A stretch of DNA of 64,000 nucleotides from Yarrowia lipolytica. Taxonomy: Eukaryota > Ascomycota > Dipodascomycetes > Dipodascales. The notes beneath the pieces are model-generated. The model searched no databases. It saw only the letters and a list, made by a program, of their open reading frames with translations, and was not told the DNA's origin. The DNA is taken from positions 1,488,001-1,552,000 of the forward strand of contig NC_090773.1 in NCBI RefSeq assembly GCF_001761485.1, given 5' to 3'. Below are positions 1-10,683 of this stretch, piece by piece. Position 1 is the stretch's first letter. Every line of letters begins with the position of its first letter. A program made the position numbers and the translations under genes.

Positions 1-1360
1 TCGTTCCAAGAGTGACCTGGACCAGAGGGTATAGCAGAGGTCGAAGAGGGGACTGAGAGCCCTTAGTGGCCTCGTTCTCGGCGTCACAGGTATCGGCAAC
101 CACTCGGGACCAGTAGTCCAGAGAATGCACAAACTGCCAGTTGTAGACGGCCTTGTAGGCGTGTTTGGAGGCAGTCTTATTGGTCAGAGAGCCTCGCAGG
201 TGGATGGCCAGCTGTCGGATGGCGTCAAAGGCAATAGGATAAGCCTGCTGCTCGTTGACAGCGTACAACATGGCGGCGGTATTCTTCATGAAGTTGATGG
301 TGCCCATGGTGTGGAACGAGGTGTTTTTGCACGAGTTGACAAACTGTCCGTAGGCGGCCTTCAGAATGGCCTCATAGGTACCGGAGTGCTCCTTGGACTC
401 AGTAATTAGCAGAGCAAAGGCAGCCTCTCGGGCAGAAATGGCAGAGCTGGTACCCCAGATGTAGCACACGGAGGCGATGAGGTTCTTAGTGAGCTTTCGA
501 TGACTCAGCATGTAGGGCATGACCTTTTTGAGTGCAGCAATGGACCGGATAGTCTCCTCGGCTCCAGTGGTGGTGCTCAAAGACTGCTGCAGGACATCTC
601 CATACGACTTGATGATAGCTGTGGCAGACTTGTTGTTGGTGGCGGATTCCTCGTCGACAACGCTGGTACCCTTCTTGGACTGCTTGAGAGGCAGCTGCTT
701 GGTCAGAACCACAGGCACCCACCTGTTGACCACATCAAATAGCTTGGTGACCACCTTGATGTCGTTGATAACGTATTTGAAGTTGGCAGTAGCATTCTCA
801 TCCTCCTGAGAAGCTAGAGCAGCCTTAGCAGCCCGCAGAGCGTTTCTAGCAGCGTCGGTAGATTGAGTCTTCTCCATGGCAGATGCCCACTTCTTGACCA
901 TGGCCAGTGTCACCTCCTCCTTGTCCTCCTCCTCGGCGTTGGCGTCCTCCTCCACGTTCTCCTCGTCGTTTAGGTATTTGAGAAACTCGGGGTCGTCCAT
1001 CTCGGGGGCCTCGTCCTCGTCAGAGAAGGCCTCTCCTTCAGAGTCGTCGTCAGCTTCAATCTGATCCTGCTCGTCCTCGTCTTCCTCGTCTTCAAGTTCC
1101 TCCTCGTCCTCGTCCTCCTCAGCGGCCTTGCCCTTCTTTTCGGGAACCTCAAATCCACCCTTCATAAAGTCGCCCACAGACATGTCTTCGAAAAACGAAG
1201 GAGCAGCCTTCTCGACCTTGTCTTCGGCAGAGACGCTAGCTCCAGGACGTCGACCCTTGACGGCCTTGGCCTTGGCAGCCTGGTCCACACGTCGCTTATC
1301 TATGGTTTTCTTCAGATGCTTGTTTTGGAACTTTTTCGTCGCCTTTGATGCCTTACCCAT
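1..1360 (-). CDS. NOC2: Nucleolar complex protein 2 (5' part, cut by the window edge)
   Basis: The frame stays open from the ATG at 1360 to the left edge, giving about 453 codons of a family that usually has around 700 residues, so the C-terminal third is outside the window. The N-terminus (MGKASKATKKFQNKHLKKTI) is the basic Noc2 signature. A strongly acidic Asp/Glu-rich stretch follows (roughly residues 80-130), then helical repeats, and the last visible residues (YPLVQVTLG) match the conserved core of the family. In yeast, Noc2 pairs with Noc1 and Noc3 in the nucleolus and nucleoplasm to move pre-60S ribosomal particles through maturation; that role is inferred from family membership. I chose the ATG at 1360 because it gives the conserved N-terminus. 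The gene is divergent from the tRNA at 1634. Confidence 0.88.
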   Translation of the reverse strand, partial: MGKASKATKKFQNKHLKKTIDKRRVDQAAKAKAVKGRRPGASVSAEDKVEKAAPSFFEDMSVGDFMKGGFEVPEKKGKAAEEDEDEEELEDEEDEDEQDQIEADDDSEGEAFSDEDEAPEMDDPEFLKYLNDEENVEEDANAEEEDKEEVTLAMVKKWASAMEKTQSTDAARNALRAAKAALASQEDENATANFKYVINDIKVVTKLFDVVNRWVPVVLTKQLPLKQSKKGTSVVDEESATNNKSATAIIKSYGDVLQQSLSTTTGAEETIRSIAALKKVMPYMLSHRKLTKNLIASVCYIWGTSSAISAREAAFALLITESKEHSGTYEAILKAAYGQFVNSCKNTSFHTMGTINFMKNTAAMLYAVNEQQAYPIAFDAIRQLAIHLRGSLTNKTASKHAYKAVYNWQFVHSLDYWSRVVADTCDAENEATKGSQSPLRPLLYPLVQVTLGT

Positions 1361-1633
1361 AGTGATTGTCTTGTAGTGAGATGTGCTTATGCTCAATTTG
1401 AAATTTCATCTCGAATTTTTTTAGAGTTGATGCGGGCAGAAAGTTTAATCGAAATGTTGATGAAGACAACTTAGACACGTGATATGGAATCTTATACACG
1501 TTAAAACAGCTGTTGACATATATATGTGTTTATAAGACCCATCAGGAATCACATTTACGTCTTATTTTCTACTCATAACCTGTAACTCCACGTCCGGGGG
1601 GTGCAGGCTACAGATTTCGAAACGCTAAAAACC

Positions 1634-1705
1634 GCCTTCGTGGCCAAGTGGTAAGGCGCAGCACTAGTAATGCTGAGATCATCAGTTCAAATCTGGTCGA
1701 AGGCA
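1634..1705 (+). tRNA. tRNA-Thr (anticodon AGT), no intron
   Basis: The 72-nt sequence folds as a complete cloverleaf. The acceptor stem is GCCTTCG/CGAAGGC with discriminator A. The D arm contains the A box TGGCCAAGTGG. The anticodon stem is CAGCA/TGCTG around the loop CTAGTAA, which gives anticodon AGT and reads ACU and, once A34 is modified, ACC. The T arm contains GTTCAAATC (B box). A run of eight T at 1712-1719 follows as a Pol III terminator. There is no intron in the anticodon loop. Confidence 0.95.
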
Positions 1706-1711
1706 AATATA

Positions 1712-1719
1712 TTTTTTTT
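1712..1719 (+). terminator. Pol III oligo-T terminator of the tRNA-Thr gene
   Basis: Eight consecutive T residues start seven bases after the discriminator base, as expected for RNA polymerase III termination. Confidence 0.85.
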
Positions 1720-3542
1720 GGCTTCCCTTTTCACGAAGACACCAGTACCGGCGGTATGGACTGCGCCCACGCGACTTTTGCTGTATGTGGGTCAGGATTT
1801 TTCTAGCGTGGGTTGGTTTGGGAGTGTGAACTTTAGTTGAGGTTTTAACTAAATTTAACAACATGGGGGTGTTGGTATTAGTTTGTTGTAGGGGTAAAAA
1901 CAGCTTGATTTCCTTTTATTTTTTTGTTCAATATATTTCTACAACTGTCAGAGACATGTAAATATACGTCTAATTACCATGGACTGCTTGCATCCGTTAG
2001 ACAACCCCAACAGGCAGTTCTCTTAACTAAACTTCCAACAAAGTCAACTACTGTACTTGTACTAGACCACAACCTGTAGCACACCTACTCAAGAGTAACA
2101 TAATATATTGGGGTTGCTAGTTTTTTTGAAGAAACCTATCAAACCATACCATGTGAGAGGATTCCCAGAAATCATTCAAACCACTCTCGTCCCCCGTAAC
2201 CGTCCTGTACTTGTTATCGCCTCGTTGCTCCATCCATTTTACATCCAATAACCACCACGGTGCTTCCTAAACCTAGAAGTCCACCAAGGTGTGTAGTGTT
2301 ATCCCAATATATAATCTGTCATCAGCAAACGACATGGTATACGATACACGGTGGACACCACGATACGGAGGCACACACAGACACGGACACAGACACAGAT
2401 ACAGACACGGGCATAGACGCAGACACAAACCGACGAGACACAGAGACACAAATACAGATAGTATGGACAACACGGACAAACGACATGGTGGTGGAGTACG
2501 GTCATTGCACAACACACCCAGTTACCAACACTCAGACACAGAAGACACGATGAAGACAATTCCCCAATGATGAGCGAATCATCTTTTGCTACGTCACCGG
2601 TGCTGTAATTTCCGACTATCTCGTTCTATCTCATCTTTCGACAACTCGGCGATACTCATCAAGATAATGCCAATGCTATCTATCCACTATCAGAGCTTCG
2701 GATAAAAGTCGCAAATAAGAGAATAACCCAGTTTCATCCCACAGTGCTCACCTCCCCTCCCTCCCTCACCCCACTTTGATACCAGGGGAATATAGTGATA
2801 TCCTCATCTCTTTCAACGATTACTACAGTTCAAGTATGTACCAACGCGATACCAATATGCCGACATCGAAGCGCTCCTGATTGATCCCACACCGTCCACA
2901 ATATCCCAGAGTACCAGCAAGTACCTCGGCTGTCCCTTGACCAACGACTAGACAAATGAACAATCCCTACCCCCAAGAACAGCTCGATAACCACACTACG
3001 ATATTTTCCATCGATACCCAGACGTTTCTACAACTACCCAGATGGGGCATTGGACGTTCGTCTACAGGATTACCCACATCCACCCACCATACATGCTGTC
3101 GATGCGCTTAGTAAGTTTGATGTCTCTTGCATCACAAGATCATGTCATCAGCCGCACAGCCTGTACCTCCTCACTGATCTTCAGCTCTTCGATTAGGCTT
3201 CTGTAAATGCAGCTAAAAAGTCCCGAACCCAATTTTTCCTGATTCTTGTTAATGCCCCAGTGAATCCTGCAGGCTTAGATTGGATATTCATGAGCATGGT
3301 GAGAAAAACGTGTCTAAGTGGCGCTTTTCTTTGCGTCCTCAGGGGTCTTCACTCAAAGCATCTAACCACTCACACCACTCTTGTCCTCTTTCTGCAGCTC
3401 TCGCAGCCTCCTACACCCCGCAAGCCCATTTAGCCTTCACTTACCCTACAGTGCAGTGTGAGGCCCAAGGTTTGAAATTTTTTAGAGAAGCGAGTCTTGA
3501 TTTCTTGACGACGTTTGTTGTGTGAAGACGAAGAAGAAGAAA
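1720..3542. other. Intergenic region between tRNA-Thr and GIS2
   Basis: I see no convincing gene in these 1.8 kb. The overlapping short frames around 2260-2570 on both strands come from an ACAGAC-type simple repeat. The right end, rich in GAAGAA just before the ATG at 3543, is probably the leader of the zinc-knuckle gene. Confidence 0.6.
2373..2460. repeat. Degenerate hexamer repeat (ACACAG/ACAGAC)n
   Basis: A purine/pyrimidine-alternating low-complexity tract built from ACACAG, ACACGG and ACAGAT units. It produces spurious open frames on both strands. Confidence 0.8.
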
Positions 3543-4248
3543 ATGGAAGGACAGGCCCAGCAATTCCGAGGATACTCTCGAACATGCTTCAACTGTGAGT
3601 GTTTTGATTTTGTGGTGACAATGAGCAGACCCACGTCATGTTGTCGGGTGATATCACCTGGAGATTATGTCACATGTGTTTTTTTTCAACTTTACTAACC
3701 ATCCAGGCGGTGAATTCGGTCACCAGGTGCGAGCTTGCCCCCGTGTGGGCAACCCCGTTTGCTACAACTGTGGCAACGACGGCCACATGTCCCGAGACTG
3801 CACTGAGGAGCCCAAGGAGAAGGCTTGCTTCAAGTGCAACCAGCCCGGTCACATCCTCAAGGAGTGCCCCCAGAACGATGCCATTGTCCACGACGGTGCT
3901 GCCCCCGTTGCCCCCAACGGTGAGGCCCCCATTGGTGGCGAGTTTGGCGCTCCTCGAGGCCCCTCCGGTGTCTGCTACAAGTGTGGCAAGCCTGGCCACT
4001 TTGCCCGAGCTTGCCGAAGCGTCCCCGCCGGCGGTGCTCCTCCCAAATTTGGCCGAACCCAGTCTTGCTATTCTTGTGGCGGCCAGGGTCACCTGTCCAA
4101 GGACTGCACCGTTGGCCAGAAGTGCTACAACTGTGGCTCCATGGGCCATGTTTCCAAGGAGTGCGGCGAGGCCCAGAGCCGAGTGTGCTACAACTGCAAG
4201 AAGCCCGGCCACATTGCCATCAAGTGCGATGAGGTCCGAGCTGCTTAA
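3543..4248 (+). CDS. GIS2: Seven CCHC zinc-knuckle nucleic-acid-binding protein (Gis2/CNBP/Byr3 type)
   Basis: There are two exons, 3543-3594 and 3707-4248, joined across an intron at 3595-3706. The intron has donor GTGAGT and branch point TTACTAAC eight bases before the AG. The spliced product has 197 residues. It consists almost entirely of seven C-x2-C-x4-H-x4-C knuckles, the same number as in yeast Gis2 and animal CNBP. The first knuckle (CFNCGEFGHQVRAC) is completed only by splicing, since its second Cys codon spans the junction. A Pro/Gly/Ala-rich linker separates knuckles three and four. Family members bind G-rich single-stranded RNA and DNA and act in translation and mRNA metabolism, mainly in the cytoplasm; this is transferred from the family. 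The strong codon bias suggests high expression. Confidence 0.93.
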
Positions 4249-6822
4249 GCAGAGTTATGTATTATAGATATGACTGATTGAAGTGTAATAGAGTAGGGGG
4301 TGTAGTCATCACCATCACGAGCGATAGCTGGTGGTGCGAGTGATGCGAGTGAGTGTCAGTGAGAAGCGTAGAATACTTGAAACCATGTACAACGATCCAA
4401 ACCAGGCAACAATAATGAGATACAGAGACATGCGATTTGAAACCACGGGAAGCGTTCGAAGCCCGAGAGAACGGATTGGCCGAGGATCAAACAGATCAGA
4501 GATGCACGAGGTACGAATAGCCCTGATTTCTGTGTTACTAGTTGAGCACCACCTGGATGTGTGCGATGGGATGGGTTTCCCCTATTGCACATGGTGGTAC
4601 TTGTATGTCCAGTTGGTACCGTTCGTGAGAAAGATGGGTCATGGTACACTACTTGTAGTCATAAATGGTTGGAACACATTCAAGCCAGTCTTTTGCTGAT
4701 CAGGGATCAAGTCCTGGGGTGTCTGAGAAATTCTAAAGGCTTGAGCTCATGTTGTAGTATGATACAAGTACAGCAGCAACGAGGTATCGAACAGGGTATG
4801 ATCTAAAACAAGTGACTAGACTGAAGTGAAGGCAGGGTTTACGTTTCAAAAGACGAATCTGAAGAACGAGTCCCTTGGCCTTCCTTTGCCAATACTGTAA
4901 TGATATGTCGTTTGGAGTGAATAATATATAAGGATCTTCCAGCATGTGAGTTCTCAAAATTGGGGTTGGCTTGTAGAACGATCTACTTCTGCAACAGTGC
5001 TCCCGATACTAACATCTTGAACATACTCGGATACAACGAGAAGCAGATCTGGTATCACTCTCTATTAGCAGGGCTACTCCTATCATGCAGGCCATAAATC
5101 CCACACTACCTTCCACATACACTCATTTTCTTCTGGTTGTACAAGTATCGCTTTCACCAAGTGGTCCATCATTGCACTTCCTGGCACGGCTAATACACTA
5201 CATACAGTAGTCGTCTCTAGTGTACAACTATGGTAGCGCCGTTTTTACCCCTGCAGAGGGAATATTCCGTGGAGGAGGATGCTACCCTGCTAAGAGGGTT
5301 GCTGTCATTGCGAGTTCCGGGGCCAAGTATTATGTCACATGTCCTGGTTGTTATTAGTGTCCTTTTCAACGTCCGTTTATGTAACAATCCAAGAGATATG
5401 GAAGCTACAAGTACATACAGTAGAATATACCACCTAACAGTTGATGATACATACACGATATTAGAAGTCTTCTAACTGTTGTATCGTTTGAGCTTCATAA
5501 AAGTGCTACAGGTAGTGGTTGGTAACGCCAGGTAATCTTCGTACTGTACTCGTACTCGTACTTGTACGGTAGCCTCGCCATTGTAAGGCTCTTGAGACAT
5601 GTTTACCACGCGATAAACTTGCGCTAAAGCCCTACTTGTAGACGCGTTTGAGTAAAGGATATACGTCTCTGGAACGCGTCCACAAGAAGCCAATTGACCG
5701 ACATTTCTTGTTCAAGTAGGCTTCGATGGACCAACAGGGCCGGAGCCCCAGCCACACTCCGCCGACCGTGGAGCTGTACAGATTGGCATTCTCAGCCCTG
5801 GTCTGTCCTTTACAATACCCAAATAGGCAGCCGCCTTGTAAACTCTACCCGATTTGTGGGCCAAAACAACCCAAACAGGAGAGATGAATGTGCATCGATT
5901 GTGATTGTGTAGAAAAAGCACATGTTTGTGAAGTTTAGTTGCTCAAGTGAGGAATTCACTATACACCGTGACGGTCTCGGTCATTGCTCAGTGGACAGTG
6001 TTTGCTTTTTCCATTATAGCAATACAAACAAGTACCCCTTGTTTTCTGGGTGCGTGCATCGTATCGTATGGTAGCATACCGTAGTAATTGTACCACCAAA
6101 ACGGATATTCAGGCCAGGTGACGGCAAACAAACCTAGCCACAGTTCTTTGTGCGGTGCCTGCTCCGGTCTAGAGGTTTTGGCACTGTCTTAGTTTCACGC
6201 CATGTCTCTGCTATATCCTAGGAATGTGTTTGTTGGGGATGCGCTATGCTTGCTTATCTATATCTGGCGACATGAGCAAGCATGAGAAGTGTGCCAGGGG
6301 AAACTTTATCGGAGCGACAGAGGCATAGATGTCCAGAGAAGGGGTGTGAACTGGTGGGCAGGTGGTCAATGAGTTGTCGTACTTGGGCCAGCCAGCGCTC
6401 TTTGTCGATTTACGGCGTGTTTCTCAACAATATGAACATACTACGAGCACTTCCGACAGGGGCAACGGCGGGACTAGTACGGGTACCGGAACAGGTTGCA
6501 AAGTTGCCGTGCAAACAAGGCTCAAACTTTGGACTAAAGGAAATGACACAATATACTGTACTTGTACATTACAATACACAATCTACACGAACAAACACCC
6601 CTTGAGACATGGGACGCGACTTTATGTGTTAAACTTAGCAAGCAATTTTCCGATTGTGCAAGATACTGTAGCTCCTGGGCCATCTACGCGAGGTGGATAG
6701 ACATAGGGTTCATTTCACGGTGGCGTGTAATTGAGGCCGCGTTGGTAGTCACGAGGGCTTTTGTTGGTGTCCATAGCGTCAATTGCGACAACTGGGGTAG
6801 CAAGGTCGTCGCACGGAGCTCA

Positions 6823-6955
6823 TTGAGAGCCATTGGGTGCGATTGGAAGATAATGCACTTGGTTGAGTGTGATTGCGTTTGATTGAGCGCCATTGAGCGC
6901 CATTGAAGGTCATTGAAGGTCATTGAAAGCCATTGCGTACGAATGAGAGCAATTA
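6823..6955. repeat. Degenerate 10-bp tandem repeat with ATTG every turn
   Basis: Units such as GAGCGCCATT, GAAGGTCATT and GAAAGCCATT follow each other so that CATTG recurs at almost exactly ten-base steps, most regularly from about 6891 to 6940. The tract is non-coding. Confidence 0.75.
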
Positions 6956-9900
6956 CTCCACTTAATTCCCTTAGTTGGTTGTTACTTGAATGACTAATTG
7001 ACATTGTTCAAAACTCAACTACGGGCTTGGAGTTTAGCTTGAGCCACCCCCACCGTCCATATTGCGCCCTAGCCTCAGCAATATGGCCCAATTTGGGCAG
7101 ACGGGCTCGAGTGAGACCATTGATTGTCGCAGACTAAAATTGCACCATTGGATGCTACTGAAACTGGACTTGCTAAAAATACCCGTGGCCAAGCGACGAT
7201 ACTTTACGATTCAGTAATTGCATCGAATCGTCTGACTGACGTCATTCCATGCGGAATCGAGCCCTGCAGATCCACCCTGTGGCAAACCCGTCATCATGTG
7301 GGGCAACATCATGTGAGAGTAGCCACATGAGCGCCTGTAGTAAGAGCATAGTACAGTTCAGTGAGCCGCACACAGTTCCCCACAAACATGACAGTATGTT
7401 TGGAGACGGAGCTCGGCCTCATCCAGGCTTATTCATTTTAGCTGCCGCACTTTTTGCAGCCCCACAACCCATGCTTAATCCATGTGGCCCGTCTTCGTCT
7501 ATCCCCACATGCCCCTGTTTGAGCAGGGAGTCTGGAGTTTAATAGAGAGCCGACGGAGTGCGGGATAAATCGTGTAAAATCGACGAAAGGCCGGGCGGCA
7601 ACTTCCAAGCAGTCATTCAAGAGCTGGACTCTCACTCTGCTTTTTCTTCCCCCATACACCCGAATTGCCCTAGTACAACCCGCACTCCAACCCCTATCTT
7701 ATCTCTGGTGCGCACCACTTTGCTGTTTATTAAGCTTCAGGGGCGACCAGTAAGGGCTCAAGTAAATGTGTGACTAATTTCCCAATCAAGTGGAGCGGGA
7801 AATGCCGGCTCGGAATGTGACGCATCCAGTCGTGTGGCAGCAGCCCCGGTAAACTGGTAAACTGCTGGCGTCGGCTCCAATTGCGCGCCATTGGGGTTGT
7901 ATCAGTCACCGAAAATCTCCCTGTTCTCGGTTGCGTCACATCTCAGCACATCACCCCACCCACTTGTCCTGCTCCGAAATTACCCCTCAGAGCCGTTGGG
8001 GAGCCTAACGAGGTCTAATGACTTGGGTGTGTAATAAAGAGATATTAAAGGGCCGTAAATCGAAAAGGCGCAATAATGCAGAAAAAAAAATTGGGGGGGA
8101 ACTCAAGGAGATAATACACATTAGAAAAACGGAAAAAAACCCGGAATTTCCCGCAGAAAATCAATTCACAATAACAGCTACCTCCAAGCACCCACCCCGA
8201 CACTCTTCCCTCACACCCCAACTCATTTGTCAGCTCGCTAAACACACCTACACTCAGCTTTACTAATTATACTACGACTTTGCGTTTCCTCCCAACACAA
8301 ACAATCCTATTGTATAAGGTGCACACTACACCTTACCATGTGACTCTATGGGTCACGAGACGCACCCCGATGCCCCTCAACGCGCAGCTGAGCATGGCAT
8401 CAGTGGATACGCCCCGAACGGGGTATTTTTTGGAGACAGCCAAACACACGTAATAATTCGCAAGTCAGGGCGCCGGTATGTCGCTGTCACAACGTTTGTA
8501 CTCACGGAGCGGAACAATCACACGTGTTCGAAAGCAGGTGAAAATTTTTACACATTCCGGACCCCCGTTTGTCTTTTGTTTTTTTTTGTCTTTTTTTTTT
8601 TCTTGTTCAAATCAGATACCTTCCTTTCCTCTTTTGTGGGCCTGTTTTACTTTAGGCCGGCATCTCGTTTCGAGCTACCCACCGAAGCTTATCAGGGGAC
8701 GTACAAAGTAGTGAGATGTGGTGTGTTGGACTACTATATGTCCAAGTAGTGGACATTGGAAGCTGGTTTTTGAGGCGCGAATTCGGTCAAGGACGCTTGC
8801 AGAGCCGCTATAAACGGCTGGGTCGCAGTTCCGTCCGCGTCGTATATCGAAAGGCCACGTTACAAAGGGGTAAGTGCGACCCTACAGACTCGGTTGTGTT
8901 TTTGATAGAAGGCCAAACAAAGACGCAGAATGCCAAAAGGGTTCTGCCATAAAAGTGCTTGCACTTCAGACAGACTTGCAAACGGGAATTTATGGTCCCA
9001 GACCGGCGGGTCTTGTGCTGGGAACCTCTTCTGGGCGCCCGAGATTTTGAAAAATGGGGCAAAAACTCCGACAAAATGCCCCGGTATGCGGACCACGTCC
9101 CGCGGCCAAGGCTGATGTTTTCCCCCGGCGCCGTTTCGTCATTTTCTCGTCCTTCAGGCCGTTCGCCTCGGCAAGCATAAGCCGAAAAAGGCTTTCTTTT
9201 GTGTGGCGACGTGAAAATTTTTTAAGCTCGCACTGCTACTTATCGGGAACTCTAATGGAAAAATCTAGGGTGAAAATCTCACAAAGTGGAAACCCCCATA
9301 CTACACACGCAATTATGGGGATCCGGCCTAGGTGAGGTCTGGGCTCAAGTAATTGCTCTTAGAGTGTTCTTTTGGTAGTAGTTTTGTTTTTAATTGAGAA
9401 AACTCGAAAAACCAGCCTCAAACCCGCGTGTTTCCTCCCCCCCCCAGATAGACCCATTCCGAGTTTTCACCGCCACACTGCTGGACCTCCTAAGATAACC
9501 TTCTCAGTTTGGGAGGGTGCTAATCAGCATGGATTCGGCCTATCTGAGCCATACCAGGCGGGAAATACGCTTCAGAGTTGGCCTTTGTATTTTCCATGTC
9601 TCTGTCTCTAGTCCCACCGACCGAGAGAAAGAAAGACGAGAGAGAAGGACAAAAGTGCAAAAGTGCAAAAATAACCCCAAAGGCAAAAATAAAAAAAGAG
9701 CGTTGTGCAAATGCCGTCCGTTGCACTCACAAGACCCCCTTCCCCCCACCCCCTCCCCCAAACCAGCCGCAAGACGAACGGGTCAGTCATCCAGAGGGGA
9801 CCCTTTGTGTGGCAAAAGATGACGTATCTTCGGTTCATGTGAGCGCATAAAATAGTGGTCAGCTCACTTGACCAGTTAGACGAGAACCAGTACAACTGCA

Positions 9901-10226
9901 AGTCTATGTGTAAGCGAGCCCAGTTTGAACAGACCTCCCTCCCTCCCCCAGGTCTGTCGTACCATGTACAAGTACGCTGGACTGACTCTGAGATGAAGAA
10001 TTTTCGCGGTTGTTTTTGTGATTTCCCGCTGAACTTTTCGTTTTGCTTCCTTTCAACAGAAAAGATTTTCCGCAGTTAGAATTTCCCGCTGCTTGGTTAG
10101 TGATGTTAGTAAAAACAGAGCGCTGTTTGGATAACGTAGACTGCAAGCACATGCAGCATGATTAGCAGAAGGGCTAGAGGAGGTGTAGGGCCCAAAAAAG
10201 TGGCAAAAGTGGCGGCAAACAAATAG

Positions 10227-10251
10227 CAATTAATTGGCGAAAAATTAATTG
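10227..10251. repeat. Inverted repeat CAATTAATT / AATTAATTG
   Basis: Two perfect 9-base arms enclose a 7-base centre with GGCGAAA. It lies about 430 bases upstream of the SWIRM gene start and could be a dimeric factor-binding site or a hairpin; no function is shown. Confidence 0.6.
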
Positions 10252-10467
10252 TCAGGGATTGAGGCCCCACGAGCCCCATTGCTTCCCGATTGAAGGGACT
10301 ATCACCCTCCCACCAGTGTTGTTACTCATCGGACCCAAATAGTTTGACTTTCCAATTAGGTTTTGCAATTGGGTTTGAGAATATAACGTTCCTATCGATA
10401 GAAAAGCCTAAAAAAATCGATAGGATTTTCTTTGTCCCCTTCCATTACACTCTTTTTTCTAGTGACA

Positions 10468-10474
10468 TATAAAA
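10468..10474 (+). promoter_or_regulatory. TATA box (TATAAAA) of the SWIRM-domain gene
   Basis: A consensus TATAAAA lies 210 bases before the ATG at 10684. It implies a leader of about 150 nt, which is rich in CA and ACA as is common in yeast 5' UTRs. Confidence 0.6.
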
Positions 10475-10683
10475 GGTCATGGGGGTCAGCACGTCAAAGT
10501 ATCCAGATATCCATTTACTAACAAACCACAAACACCCCCAGCTGCTTCAACAGACAGCCTACATAGCAGCTTTTCAGCAACCCACAAACACATTACACGA
10601 GATACTAGTCCTGTTACACCAGGCACACTCCTTACCACTAACTTACACAAAACACAAACACAATACACACACACAACACATTT

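Larger units (their letters stand above)
4249..10683. other. Gene-free block of about 6.4 kb upstream of the SWIRM-domain gene
   Basis: No frame here has a recognisable domain, a sensible composition or splice signals consistent with a gene. Frames of about 100-130 codons (for example 4331-4699 and 8348-8749) look random. The block contains several GTACTTGTAC words (5558, 6558), a 10-bp periodic patch (6823-6955), an inverted repeat (10227-10251), a CTATCGATAG palindrome (10392) and a TATA box (10468). Its right half is probably a long promoter and leader for the gene at 10684. An unrecognised ncRNA cannot be excluded. Confidence 0.55.

Noticed and set aside
2260-2570. Overlapping frames on both strands
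   Set aside because: They arise from the ACAGAC-type simple repeat.
8348-8749. 133-codon plus-strand frame with a Phe-rich patch
   Set aside because: The hydrophobic patch is only a T-rich tract; the rest is not protein-like.
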